Below, in pieces: positions 16,803 to 24,393 of a stretch of 64,000 nucleotides of DNA. The translations under genes and the position numbers were made by a program. The number at the start of each line of letters is the position of its first letter. Position 1 is the first letter of the stretch. A model generated the notes under the pieces. The model searched no databases, was not told the DNA's origin, and saw nothing but the letters and a program-made list of their open reading frames with translations. Origin of the DNA: Maricaulis sp965228215 (GTDB lineage Bacteria; Pseudomonadota; Alphaproteobacteria; Caulobacterales; Maricaulaceae); contig OZ245800.1 in the NCBI GenBank assembly GCA_965228215.1, forward strand, positions 2,852,001 to 2,916,000. Direction: 5' to 3'.

Positions 16803-16823
16803 CTCTTGATCTGATCGTTCTGC

Positions 16824-18905
16824 CTAGGCAGCCAGGAAGGCCAGCAGGAGCAGAGCCACGATATTCGTGATCTTGATCATCGGGTTCACGGCCGGGCCGG
16901 CGGTGTCCTTGTAGGGGTCACCGACGGTGTCACCGGTCACGGACGCCTTGTGGGCTTCAGAGCCCTTGCCGCCGTGATTGCCGTCTTCGATGTACTTCTT
17001 GGCATTGTCCCAGGCACCGCCACCGACGGTCATGGATACGGCCACGAAGAGACCGTTGACGATCACGCCCAGCAGCATGGCACCGACAGCCGCGAGAGCC
17101 TGCTCCTGGCCCGCCAGCGCATTGATGGCGAAGTAGAGCACGATCGGCGACAGGACCGGCAGAAGCGACGGCACGATCATTTCGCGGATCGCGGCCTTCG
17201 TCAGGATGTCCACGGCCTTGCCGTAATCCGGCTTGGCCTTGAATTCCATGATGCCCGGGATTTCCTTGAACTGGCGGCGCACTTCAGCAACCACGGCGGT
17301 TGCAGCGCGGCCGACAGCCATCATCGACATACCACCGAAGAGGTAAGGCAGGAGACCACCGAAGAGGAGGCCGACGATGACGTAGGGATTCTCGAGCGAG
17401 AAGTTCGGCTGGACATGCAGCAGGTGTTCAACGTCCGTCGTGTAGGCGGCGAAGAGCACCAGGGCACCCAGGCCGGCAGAACCGATGGCGTAACCCTTGG
17501 TCACGGCCTTGGTCGTGTTGCCGACGGCGTCGAGCGTATCCGTGGTGTCACGGACGCTTTCGTCCAGACCGGCCATTTCGGCGATACCGCCGGCATTGTC
17601 GGTTACCGGACCAAAGGCATCCAGCGCCACGATCAGACCGGCCAGGGCCAGCATGGTCGTCACGGAGATGGCAATGCCGAACAGGCCGGCCAGCGTGTAG
17701 GTGGCCAGGATGCCGACGATGATGATCAGGGCCGGAAGCGCGGTGGCTTCAAGCGAGACCGCCAGGCCCTGAATCACGTTCGTGCCGTGACCGGACTCGG
17801 AGGCTTCAGCCACGGACTTCACAGGACGGAAGCCGGTACCGGTGTAGTACTCGGTCACCCAGATGATGGCCGCGGTGACGATCAGGCCGATAATGCCCGA
17901 GATGAACAGGTTCTGGCCCGTGATCATCTTGTCGCCGACCATGGCGATATCGCCCATGCCGATCGTGAAGTTCGTGATAGCCCAAAGACCGGCGATCGAC
18001 AGCAAACCAGCGACAATCAGGCCCTTGTAAAGCGCACCCATCACATTCGTGCCGCCGCCGAGGCTGACGAAGAATGTGCCGATGATGGAGGTCACGATGC
18101 AGACCGCGGCGATCGCCAGCGGGTAGATCATCATGGCCGAACCGAGCTCACCGGTGAAGAAGATCGCGGCGAGAACCATCGTGGCCACAACGGTCACGGC
18201 ATAGGTCTCGAACAGGTCAGCCGCCATGCCGGCACAGTCACCGACATTGTCGCCGACATTGTCAGCGATCGTGGCTGCGTTGCGCGGATCATCTTCCGGG
18301 ATACCGGCTTCGATCTTGCCGACCATGTCGCCGCCGACATCTGCACCCTTGGTGAAGATACCGCCGCCGAGACGGGCGAAGATCGAGATCAGGGAGGCAC
18401 CGAAGCCCAGGGCAACCAGGGAGTCGATAACTGTCCGGCTACCGGTTTCGAAGCCCATGGCGCCGGTCAGGATCCAGAAATAGCCAGCGACACCCAGCAG
18501 GGCCAGGCCGGCAACGAGCATGCCCGTCACGGCGCCGGAGCGGAATGCCACGGACAGGCCGGCGGCCAGGCTCGTCGATGCGGCCTGGGTCGTACGCACA
18601 TTGGCGCGAACCGAGACCAGCATGCCGATGAAACCGGCTGCGCCGGACAGGACAGCGCCGATGGCGAAGCCCAGGGCAACCTGCCAGCCAAGGAAGAAGG
18701 CGATCAGGATACAGACGACGACGCCGACAATGGCGATGGTGGTGTATTGGCGCTTGAGATAGGCGTTGGCGCCTTCTTGAATGGCCGATGCGATTTCCTG
18801 CATCTTTTCCGAGCCTGCGCTCGCGCTCATCAGTCGCTGGGTCTGAACGATCCCGTAGACGATGGCGAGAACGGCGGCTGCGATGGCCAGCAAAAGCATG
18901 TTCAT
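16824..18905 (-). CDS. hppA: Membrane-bound proton-pumping pyrophosphatase, K+-independent type
   Basis: HppA uses PPi hydrolysis to pump H+ across the inner membrane. The 693 residues form about 16 hydrophobic segments. The catalytic DVGGDMVGKIEAGIPEDD and NVGDNVGDCAGMAADLFETY motifs are near residues 200-240. The residue that sets potassium dependence is Lys in GNTTKA (near residue 465), which in characterised members marks the K+-independent H+-pumping class. A second conserved acidic block lies in the C-terminal third. It is a single-gene unit: a candidate promoter lies upstream and a bidirectional terminator ends it. Confidence 0.96.
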   Translation of the reverse strand: MNMLLLAIAAAVLAIVYGIVQTQRLMSASAGSEKMQEIASAIQEGANAYLKRQYTTIAIVGVVVCILIAFFLGWQVALGFAIGAVLSGAAGFIGMLVSVRANVRTTQAASTSLAAGLSVAFRSGAVTGMLVAGLALLGVAGYFWILTGAMGFETGSRTVIDSLVALGFGASLISIFARLGGGIFTKGADVGGDMVGKIEAGIPEDDPRNAATIADNVGDNVGDCAGMAADLFETYAVTVVATMVLAAIFFTGELGSAMMIYPLAIAAVCIVTSIIGTFFVSLGGGTNVMGALYKGLIVAGLLSIAGLWAITNFTIGMGDIAMVGDKMITGQNLFISGIIGLIVTAAIIWVTEYYTGTGFRPVKSVAEASESGHGTNVIQGLAVSLEATALPALIIIVGILATYTLAGLFGIAISVTTMLALAGLIVALDAFGPVTDNAGGIAEMAGLDESVRDTTDTLDAVGNTTKAVTKGYAIGSAGLGALVLFAAYTTDVEHLLHVQPNFSLENPYVIVGLLFGGLLPYLFGGMSMMAVGRAATAVVAEVRRQFKEIPGIMEFKAKPDYGKAVDILTKAAIREMIVPSLLPVLSPIVLYFAINALAGQEQALAAVGAMLLGVIVNGLFVAVSMTVGGGAWDNAKKYIEDGNHGGKGSEAHKASVTGDTVGDPYKDTAGPAVNPMIKITNIVALLLLAFLAA

Positions 18906-19008
18906 GGCTTGTTGCCCCGTTTTTCACACTGATTTCGGTCAGATTCGTACGGGGAAAAGGATGCGCGGGAATCACGCCGACCGTTATGCCTCTCCCCCAG
19001 GCGGGCGG

Positions 19009-19037
19009 ACTATGCCCAAACCCGTGCGGAGGCGCAA
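19009..19037 (-). promoter_or_regulatory. Candidate hppA promoter
   Basis: Minus strand: TTGCGC, 17-base spacer, CATAGT, about 105 bases upstream of the hppA ATG. The fit to the Caulobacter consensus is weaker than for rplM or bamE. Confidence 0.35.
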
Positions 19038-19138
19038 CAAAACGCTGCAATTGGTCTGTGGACGGCAAACGGCCGGGCCGTTACCAACGCCGGTTTTTTC
19101 GGGAATTCGGGGAGTTCGCGCGGCGGGTGAAGTGCGGT

Positions 19139-19678
19139 CTAGCGGCGCACCAGGCGCGTGTCGGCCGAGCTCACCTCGACCCAATCCAGCGCACTGCCGC
19201 CGTAGAATTCACCGAGCGTACCCGTCCAAACTTCCTCGGCGCGCTCGAAATCGAGCCCCGTTCCGTCGGCATTGGACAGATTTGCGTTGTGCGCAGCGCG
19301 GACCAACCGATCGAGTGCATAGTGCAGGTTTTCACGGGCATCCCAGATATTGGCCCCGTCCTGCAGACGAACGCGCAGATGCACATAGGCAAAGCCGGAC
19401 AGGCGCTCGTTCACGGACAGCGGAACCACGACCGCCGGCATCAGGATCACACGAGGATCCTCATCGCGCTCGCCTTCCTCGTCGGAATGCTCGTCGTCGG
19501 AATTGCCGCCGAACAGGCTGAAGGTCAGGAATATGCGGTTGGACGAACCGGAACCACCGGAATCGCGATCACCACCGCCTCCGCCACCACCGCCGCCTCC
19601 GCCACCCAGGGCGTAAGCAGGCATGGACGTCGGCATACACAATGCCAGGGCCAGAAGGATTGCCTTCAGAACACGCAT
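19139..19678 (-). CDS. Secreted protein with polyglycine tract
   Basis: A 179-residue protein with a Sec signal peptide (MRVLKAILLALALC..PAYA, cleavage probably before LGGG). The mature N-terminus has 12 consecutive glycines, then a Ser/Gly/Asp/Glu-rich linker. Residues ~80-179 look folded: a hydrophobic beta segment VILMPAVVVPLSV, then YVHLRVRL, then a helical stretch. This order reminds me weakly of FliL-type periplasmic domains, but I cannot assign it. ATG 19678 is preferred over the earlier frame start because GAGGTG lies just upstream and the signal peptide follows. It lies 41 bases after thiL and is probably the last gene of that operon. Confidence 0.65.
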   Translation of the reverse strand: MRVLKAILLALALCMPTSMPAYALGGGGGGGGGGGGDRDSGGSGSSNRIFLTFSLFGGNSDDEHSDEEGERDEDPRVILMPAVVVPLSVNERLSGFAYVHLRVRLQDGANIWDARENLHYALDRLVRAAHNANLSNADGTGLDFERAEEVWTGTLGEFYGGSALDWVEVSSADTRLVRR

Positions 19679-19719
19679 ATTCACCTCACCTATCCACCGG
19701 CCATCATGCCGAAAACAGG

Positions 19720-20688
19720 TCAAAAATGCGTGAATCCGGTCTGTTCAATTACAAGCATTCCGCCATCGGCATCGCGCAGATCGACCGCATTGCCCTCGGA
19801 AACATTGCCGATCCAGCTCAGCTGAAGGCCCAGCTCGTCCTGCAGGGCAAGAATCTCCGGCGCCTTTTCATGTGGTGCTGTGAAAAGAAGCTCGTAATCA
19901 TCGCCAGCTGACAGGAGGCGTAGCAGGCCCGCCTCGCCTTCCTTCTCCAGCCACAACAGGACCGGATCGGACAAGGGCACCATCGCGCTCTCGATCGTCA
20001 TGCCCACGCCACTGGTGCGGCAGACATGGCCGGCATCAGCGATCAGTCCGTCAGAGATATCGATACAGGCCGAAGCCAGGCCCCTGAGCCCCTCACCCAG
20101 CGCCAGCCTTGCCTGCGGGGTGTCATAGCGGGAGCGCAGGAAATCCTGCCCGTCGAGAACACCACGCGCCATGTCCAGACCCAGAGCCGCGTCGCCGATC
20201 GTACCGCTGACCCAAACATCATCGCCGGGAGCAGCCCCGTCACGCCGCAGGGCCATGCCCTCGGGAACCAGTCCCAGAAGCGTCAGGGACAGGGTCAGGG
20301 GACCCGTGGTCCGCGTCGTATCCCCGCCCAGCAGAGAAAGCCCCGCTGCGGCCTGGAGCGGTTCCAGCGCATCCGCGAACGCATTGCGGTCCGCCTCGGT
20401 CAGGCTCTCCGGCCAGGCGATCGAGGCCAGATAGCCGCGCGGCGTCGCGCCCATGGCGGCCAGGTCCGACAGGTTGGAGCCCAGCGCGCGAGCGGCAACA
20501 ACACCCATGCCATCGCTATCAAGGAAGTGCGTCCCGGCAATCAGCATATCGCTCGCCAGCACGAATTCATGCCCCTGAGGCGGGGTCAGAATGGCGGCGT
20601 CGTCGGCCAGACCGAGCGCCGCGGCATCACCGCCGGTCAGCGGTCTGAGCTTGTCACGAATAAAGTCGAACTCGCCGCCCGGCGGCAT
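19720..20688 (-). CDS. thiL: Thiamine-monophosphate kinase
   Basis: ThiL phosphorylates thiamine monophosphate to thiamine diphosphate. The protein shows FDFIRDKLRPLTGG, the metal-binding LADDAAIL, ASDMLIAGTHF, ALGSNLSDLAAMGATPRG, LLGGDTTRT and a late IDISDGLIADAGHV. The ATG at 20688 overlaps the nusB stop (TAATG), so translation is coupled; an in-frame start at 20724 would add 12 poorly conserved residues. The nusB-thiL pairing is common in Proteobacteria. At 322 residues the length is normal. Confidence 0.96.
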   Translation of the reverse strand: MPPGGEFDFIRDKLRPLTGGDAAALGLADDAAILTPPQGHEFVLASDMLIAGTHFLDSDGMGVVAARALGSNLSDLAAMGATPRGYLASIAWPESLTEADRNAFADALEPLQAAAGLSLLGGDTTRTTGPLTLSLTLLGLVPEGMALRRDGAAPGDDVWVSGTIGDAALGLDMARGVLDGQDFLRSRYDTPQARLALGEGLRGLASACIDISDGLIADAGHVCRTSGVGMTIESAMVPLSDPVLLWLEKEGEAGLLRLLSAGDDYELLFTAPHEKAPEILALQDELGLQLSWIGNVSEGNAVDLRDADGGMLVIEQTGFTHF

Positions 20689-21173
20689 TATTTCAGCTCG
20701 CCCGGCCGAGCTTCGCGCGCGCAACGGTCGAGCGCGGCATTGATGAATTTCGGCTCGGACCCGTCGAAAAAGGCGTTTGCGACATCGACATATTCATCAA
20801 TGACGACACGGGCCGGCACGTCATTTCGCTCGAACAGCTCGTATCCGCCAGCACGCAGGATGGCGCGCACCGTGGCGTCGAGACGCTGCATGCGCCAGCC
20901 ATCGGCGAGGCGTTTCTCGATTGCCGGATCGATCACGGCCTGGCGGTCAACCACGCCCGCCACGAGCGCGTCGAAGAAATCCTCGTCGGCCTCGACGAAT
21001 TCAGGCCCCTCGCCGTCCGCACCGAAACGGTGGTCACGGAATTCGCGGATGACCGATTTGGCGCCACGGCCGGCGATATCCATCTGGTAGAGCGCCTGGA
21101 CGGCGGCCAAACGCGCGGAGCGGCGCAGGCGTGCGCGCGCTTCCGATGTGGATTCCGATTTGCGTGCGCTCAT
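20688..21173 (-). CDS. nusB: Transcription antitermination factor NusB
   Basis: NusB binds boxA with S10 in rRNA antitermination. The helical 161-residue protein has RSARLAAVQALYQMDIAG at the start, FFDALVAGV in the middle and RAGGYELFERNDVPARVVIDEYVDVANAFFDGSEPKFINAALD at the C-terminus (key residues RVVIDEYV and FINAALD). The ATGA overlap with ribH and TAATG overlap with thiL place it inside one translationally coupled run. Confidence 0.96.
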   Translation of the reverse strand: MSARKSESTSEARARLRRSARLAAVQALYQMDIAGRGAKSVIREFRDHRFGADGEGPEFVEADEDFFDALVAGVVDRQAVIDPAIEKRLADGWRMQRLDATVRAILRAGGYELFERNDVPARVVIDEYVDVANAFFDGSEPKFINAALDRCAREARPGELK

Positions 21174-21601
21174 GCCGCACTCCCGAACTTGTCTCGCAGC
21201 GCGATGAGGGCGAGGCAGGCCTCGGCCGCATCCGCGCCCTTATTCTTGTCGACCGCCCGGACCATGGCCTGATCCCGGTTCTCGACGGTCAGGATACCAT
21301 TGCCCACCGGAACACCCGACAGCGTCAATTCCATCAGGCCGCGCGCTGACTCGCCGCAGACATAATCATAATGCGTCGTCTCTCCGCGGATCACGCAGCC
21401 CAGCGCCACATATCCGTCGAAACCCGCATCGGCCAGCTCGGCCTGCACAATGGCGCCCGGGATTTCCAGCGCTCCAGGTACTTCGACGACCTCGGCAGTC
21501 GCACCGGCGGCTTCAATCGCCGCAGTGGCACCGGCCACCATCGGGTCGGCAATATCGCGATAGAAGGCACCCGCGATAATCAGGATGCGCGATTGGGTCA
21601 T
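21170..21601 (-). CDS. ribH: 6,7-dimethyl-8-ribityllumazine synthase
   Basis: RibH joins 5-amino-6-ribitylaminouracil and 3,4-dihydroxy-2-butanone-4-phosphate. The family motifs are VPGALEIPGAI near residue 45, GCVIRGETTHYDYVC near 75 and VPVGNGILTVEN near 105. It has 143 residues, as expected for a short alphaproteobacterial form. It shares a base with the ribBX stop region and overlaps nusB by 4 bases. Confidence 0.96.
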   Translation of the reverse strand: MTQSRILIIAGAFYRDIADPMVAGATAAIEAAGATAEVVEVPGALEIPGAIVQAELADAGFDGYVALGCVIRGETTHYDYVCGESARGLMELTLSGVPVGNGILTVENRDQAMVRAVDKNKGADAAEACLALIALRDKFGSAA

Positions 21602-22719
21602 CAGGCTTGCTCCGGGAAGAGGATTTCATCAACGACGGAAAGGCCGTAGCCCTCAAGGCCGACAATGGTCTGCGGTTTGGTGGTCAGCAGGATCATTTCC
21701 CGCACGCCAAGGTCCAGAAGGATCTGCGCGCCGACGCCGTATTCACGCAGGCGGCGCGCTTCGCGCTCATCCTGCGGCAATGCCGGATGGGCGCCGAGAC
21801 GTTCAACGATCGCGGTGTGGCTGGTTTCGCGGATGAAGACCATCACACCCGGACCGTCCACAGCGGCGAGTGCCTTGATGCCTTCCTCGACGAGACCGCC
21901 CCGGCCGCCGGCCGCGTGGAGGACGTCATCGACGAAACTCACCTTGTGCATGCGCACCGTCGTCGGCGCATCGGCGGACGGAATGCCCTTCACCAGCGCG
22001 ACATGTTCGGCATCGTCCAGCGAATTGCGGAAGACGACGAGTTTGAAATGCTCGCCATGCTCACCTTCGAACTCGGTCTCGATACGGCGCTCGATGAACC
22101 GGTCATTCTTGCGACGATAGGCAATGAGATCCGCGATCGTGCCAATCTTAAGCCCGTGCAACTGGGCAAAGGCGATCAGGTCCGGCAGGCGGGCCATCGA
22201 ACCGTCATCATTCATGATCTCGCAGATCACGCCGGAAGAACCTGCACCGGCCAGACGCGCCACATCGACCGAGGCCTCGGTATGGCCGGCACGCACGAGC
22301 ACGCCGCCATCACGGGCGGCCAGCGGGAAGATATGGCCCGGGGTTGCGATATCATCAGCGCCCTTGGACGGGTCGGTCGCGACTTCGATCGTGCGCGCCC
22401 GGTCATGGGCGGAAATACCGGTCGTCACGCCCTCGCGCGCCTCGATCGAGACGGTGAAGGCCGTCTGGTGGCGCGAGCGATTGTCCGACGACATCAGCGT
22501 CAGGCCGAGCTGGTCGATACGCTCCTGGCTCATCGTCAGGCAGATCAGGCCCCGGCCGTGCTTGGCCATGAAATTCACCGCGTCGGGCGTGGCGAACTTG
22601 GCCGGGATGACGAGATCGCCCTCATTCTCCCGGTCCTCGGCATCGACCAGGATGAACATGCGCCCATTGCGGGCGTCCTCGATAATGTCCTCGATCGGGG
22701 AAAGCGGTATATCGCTCAC
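21601..22719 (-). CDS. ribBX: 3,4-dihydroxy-2-butanone-4-phosphate synthase with degenerate GTP cyclohydrolase II domain (RibBX type)
   Basis: The N-terminal ~205 residues are an intact RibB domain that converts ribulose-5-phosphate to the four-carbon riboflavin precursor: VDAEDRENEGDLVIPA, MSQERIDQL, HTAFTVSIEAREGVTTGISAHDR and GHIFPLAARDGGVLVRAGHTEA are present. The C-terminal half aligns in layout with RibA, but the three zinc cysteines of the CxxGDx7CDC motif are missing. RMHKVSFVDDVLHAAGG occupies that place, so GTP cyclohydrolase II activity is not expected. Such RibBX variants are known in Proteobacteria. Start overlaps ribE by 4 bases. A separate ribA must exist elsewhere. Confidence 0.92.
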   Translation of the reverse strand: MSDIPLSPIEDIIEDARNGRMFILVDAEDRENEGDLVIPAKFATPDAVNFMAKHGRGLICLTMSQERIDQLGLTLMSSDNRSRHQTAFTVSIEAREGVTTGISAHDRARTIEVATDPSKGADDIATPGHIFPLAARDGGVLVRAGHTEASVDVARLAGAGSSGVICEIMNDDGSMARLPDLIAFAQLHGLKIGTIADLIAYRRKNDRFIERRIETEFEGEHGEHFKLVVFRNSLDDAEHVALVKGIPSADAPTTVRMHKVSFVDDVLHAAGGRGGLVEEGIKALAAVDGPGVMVFIRETSHTAIVERLGAHPALPQDEREARRLREYGVGAQILLDLGVREMILLTTKPQTIVGLEGYGLSVVDEILFPEQA

Positions 22720-23327
22720 GCCGGAACCTCCGCGAATTCACTCAGGCGCGCGGCGTAGCGCGCCATGAGGTCGACCTCAAGGTTTACATGATCCCCGGAG
22801 TGTAATTCGCCCAGGGACGTCACCTCGGCCGTATGCGGGATGATCATCAGTTTGAACGTGGATTCGGAGACCTCGTTCACCGTCAGCGACACACCGTCGA
22901 CCGTGATCGAACCCTTGCGGGCGATGTAGCGATTGAGCTCTTCGGGCGGACGCACCGTGAAGACGATCCACTCTTCCTCGTCACGGCGATCGATCACCAG
23001 GCCCACGCCGTCGACATGACCGGTCACCAGGTGACCGCCGAGCTCATCGCCCATGGCGAGGGCGCGTTCCAGATTGATGCTGTCGCCGACTTGCCAGTAT
23101 TTCAGCGTGGTGAGGTTGAGCGTCTCCGGCGACACCTCGACGGCATACCAGCAACCATTATCGGTATTCTGCTTTTCGACCACGGTCAGGCAGGCCCCGG
23201 CATGGGCAATCGATGCACCCATATCGATCCCGTCGGCATCATAAGGCGCCTCAATCTCGAACCGCACCACGCTCTCGCCGGAGATCGACTTCACCCGGCC
23301 CTTGGCTGTGACAATTCCCGTAAACAT
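22716..23327 (-). CDS. ribE: Riboflavin synthase alpha chain
   Basis: RibE dismutates two lumazines to riboflavin. The 203-residue protein has two lumazine-binding repeats: the first begins MFTGIVTAKGRV, the second near residue 98 with HLVTGHVDGVG, and each carries an SxTV-type block (ACLTVVEK and SITVDGVSLTVNE). It shares one base with the ribD-type reductase stop and overlaps ribBX by 4 bases. Confidence 0.96.
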   Translation of the reverse strand: MFTGIVTAKGRVKSISGESVVRFEIEAPYDADGIDMGASIAHAGACLTVVEKQNTDNGCWYAVEVSPETLNLTTLKYWQVGDSINLERALAMGDELGGHLVTGHVDGVGLVIDRRDEEEWIVFTVRPPEELNRYIARKGSITVDGVSLTVNEVSESTFKLMIIPHTAEVTSLGELHSGDHVNLEVDLMARYAARLSEFAEVPA

Positions 23328-23902
23328 CAGCGCTTCCGTTCGTAGGTTTCCTGGATGTCGTCCCCGCGCTCTACAAGCGCCGTGCGCGTGAACATGGGGG
23401 CATCCTCGAGACTCTCAAGGCCAAGCTCTGAGATTACATCGAGACCATCCCCGCCCAGGATGACCGGGGCGCGGAACCATTCGATGCGATCGACAATACC
23501 AGCTTTGACCGCTGCAGCAGCTATCCGCGACCCCGCCTCTATCATCACGGTCTCGTATCCTTCCATGGCCTTCATTATGTCGGCGGCCGGACTCAGGCGG
23601 ACCTGGCGGTCGGCGGCACTGAATACGGCAGCCCCCATCGGCATGCGGCCACTGCGGTCCATCACGATCACGTCGGGCTGGCTGTCCGGCGGTGGGTCCG
23701 TGCGGGCTGTCAGCTGCGGATCATCGGCGATGATCGTGCCGACACCGGTCAGGATGGCGTCGTGTGCGGCGCGCATGCGATGCACTTCAGCACGGCTTTC
23801 CGGACCAGTGATCCATTTGGACTGGCCATTGGCCAGCGCGATCTTGCCGTCCAGGGAGGTCGCGAGCTTCAGGGTGACACGCGGCTTGCCGCCCGCGCTC
23901 AT
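23327..23902 (-). CDS. RibD reductase domain only (5-amino-6-(5-phosphoribosylamino)uracil reductase)
   Basis: A 191-residue protein corresponding to the C-terminal half of RibD, which reduces the ribosyl side chain with NADPH. It has PRVTLKLATSLDGKIA, the substrate/NADPH block TGVGTIIADDPQLTAR near residue 50, and RAPVILGGDGLDV near 150. The N-terminal zinc deaminase domain (H/CxE and PCxxxxxC) is absent: the ATG directly overlaps the nrdR stop by 4 bases, so there is no room for it. This is a stand-alone reductase in the position where bifunctional ribD normally lies. Confidence 0.9.
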   Translation of the reverse strand: MSAGGKPRVTLKLATSLDGKIALANGQSKWITGPESRAEVHRMRAAHDAILTGVGTIIADDPQLTARTDPPPDSQPDVIVMDRSGRMPMGAAVFSAADRQVRLSPAADIMKAMEGYETVMIEAGSRIAAAAVKAGIVDRIEWFRAPVILGGDGLDVISELGLESLEDAPMFTRTALVERGDDIQETYERKR

Positions 23903-24384
23903 TCCTTGCCGTCTTTCGGCTCCGTGCCCGTACTGCCGAGATGCTCATCCTTGATGAATTCGCGGAAGTCCTCGACCTGGTGGAAATCCTTGTAGACCGA
24001 GGCGTAGCGGACATAGGCCACGGAATCGAGATTCTTCAGGGCTTCCATGACCAGTTCGCCGACCCGGTCTGAGGTCAGCTCGGTCTCGCCTGTTGATTCA
24101 AGGCGGCGCACGATGCCGGAGATCATCTGCTCGACGCGATCCGGTTCGATATTGCGCTTCTGCAGGGACAGCTGGATCGAGCGGTTGAGCTTGTCGCGGT
24201 CGAACGGCACGCGCCGGCCGGACTTTTTCAACACCGTCAATTCGCGCAATTGCACCCGTTCAAACGTCGTGAAACGGGCCGCGCAGGCCGGACACTGACG
24301 CCGCCGCCGGATGGCATTTCCATCTTCGGCCGGGCGCGAATCTTTGACCTGAGTGTCGGGATTTCCGCAAAAAGGACAGCGCAT
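23899..24384 (-). CDS. nrdR: Transcriptional repressor NrdR
   Basis: NrdR represses ribonucleotide reductase genes in response to ATP/dATP. The 161-residue protein begins with a zinc ribbon (MRCPFCG ... RQCPACAARF) and continues with an ATP-cone (VLKKSGRRVPFDRDKL ... YVRYASVYKDF). It starts 9 bases after the glyA stop, giving the glyA-nrdR-rib order seen in many alphaproteobacteria. Confidence 0.97.
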   Translation of the reverse strand: MRCPFCGNPDTQVKDSRPAEDGNAIRRRRQCPACAARFTTFERVQLRELTVLKKSGRRVPFDRDKLNRSIQLSLQKRNIEPDRVEQMISGIVRRLESTGETELTSDRVGELVMEALKNLDSVAYVRYASVYKDFHQVEDFREFIKDEHLGSTGTEPKDGKE

Positions 24385-24393
24385 TGGGCGATA

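Noticed and set aside
16950..18932. Long plus-strand frame (660 codons) opposite hppA
   Set aside because: Mirror frame of a conserved membrane protein; composition is extremely rich in Asp, Gly, His and Gln with no hydrophobic core.
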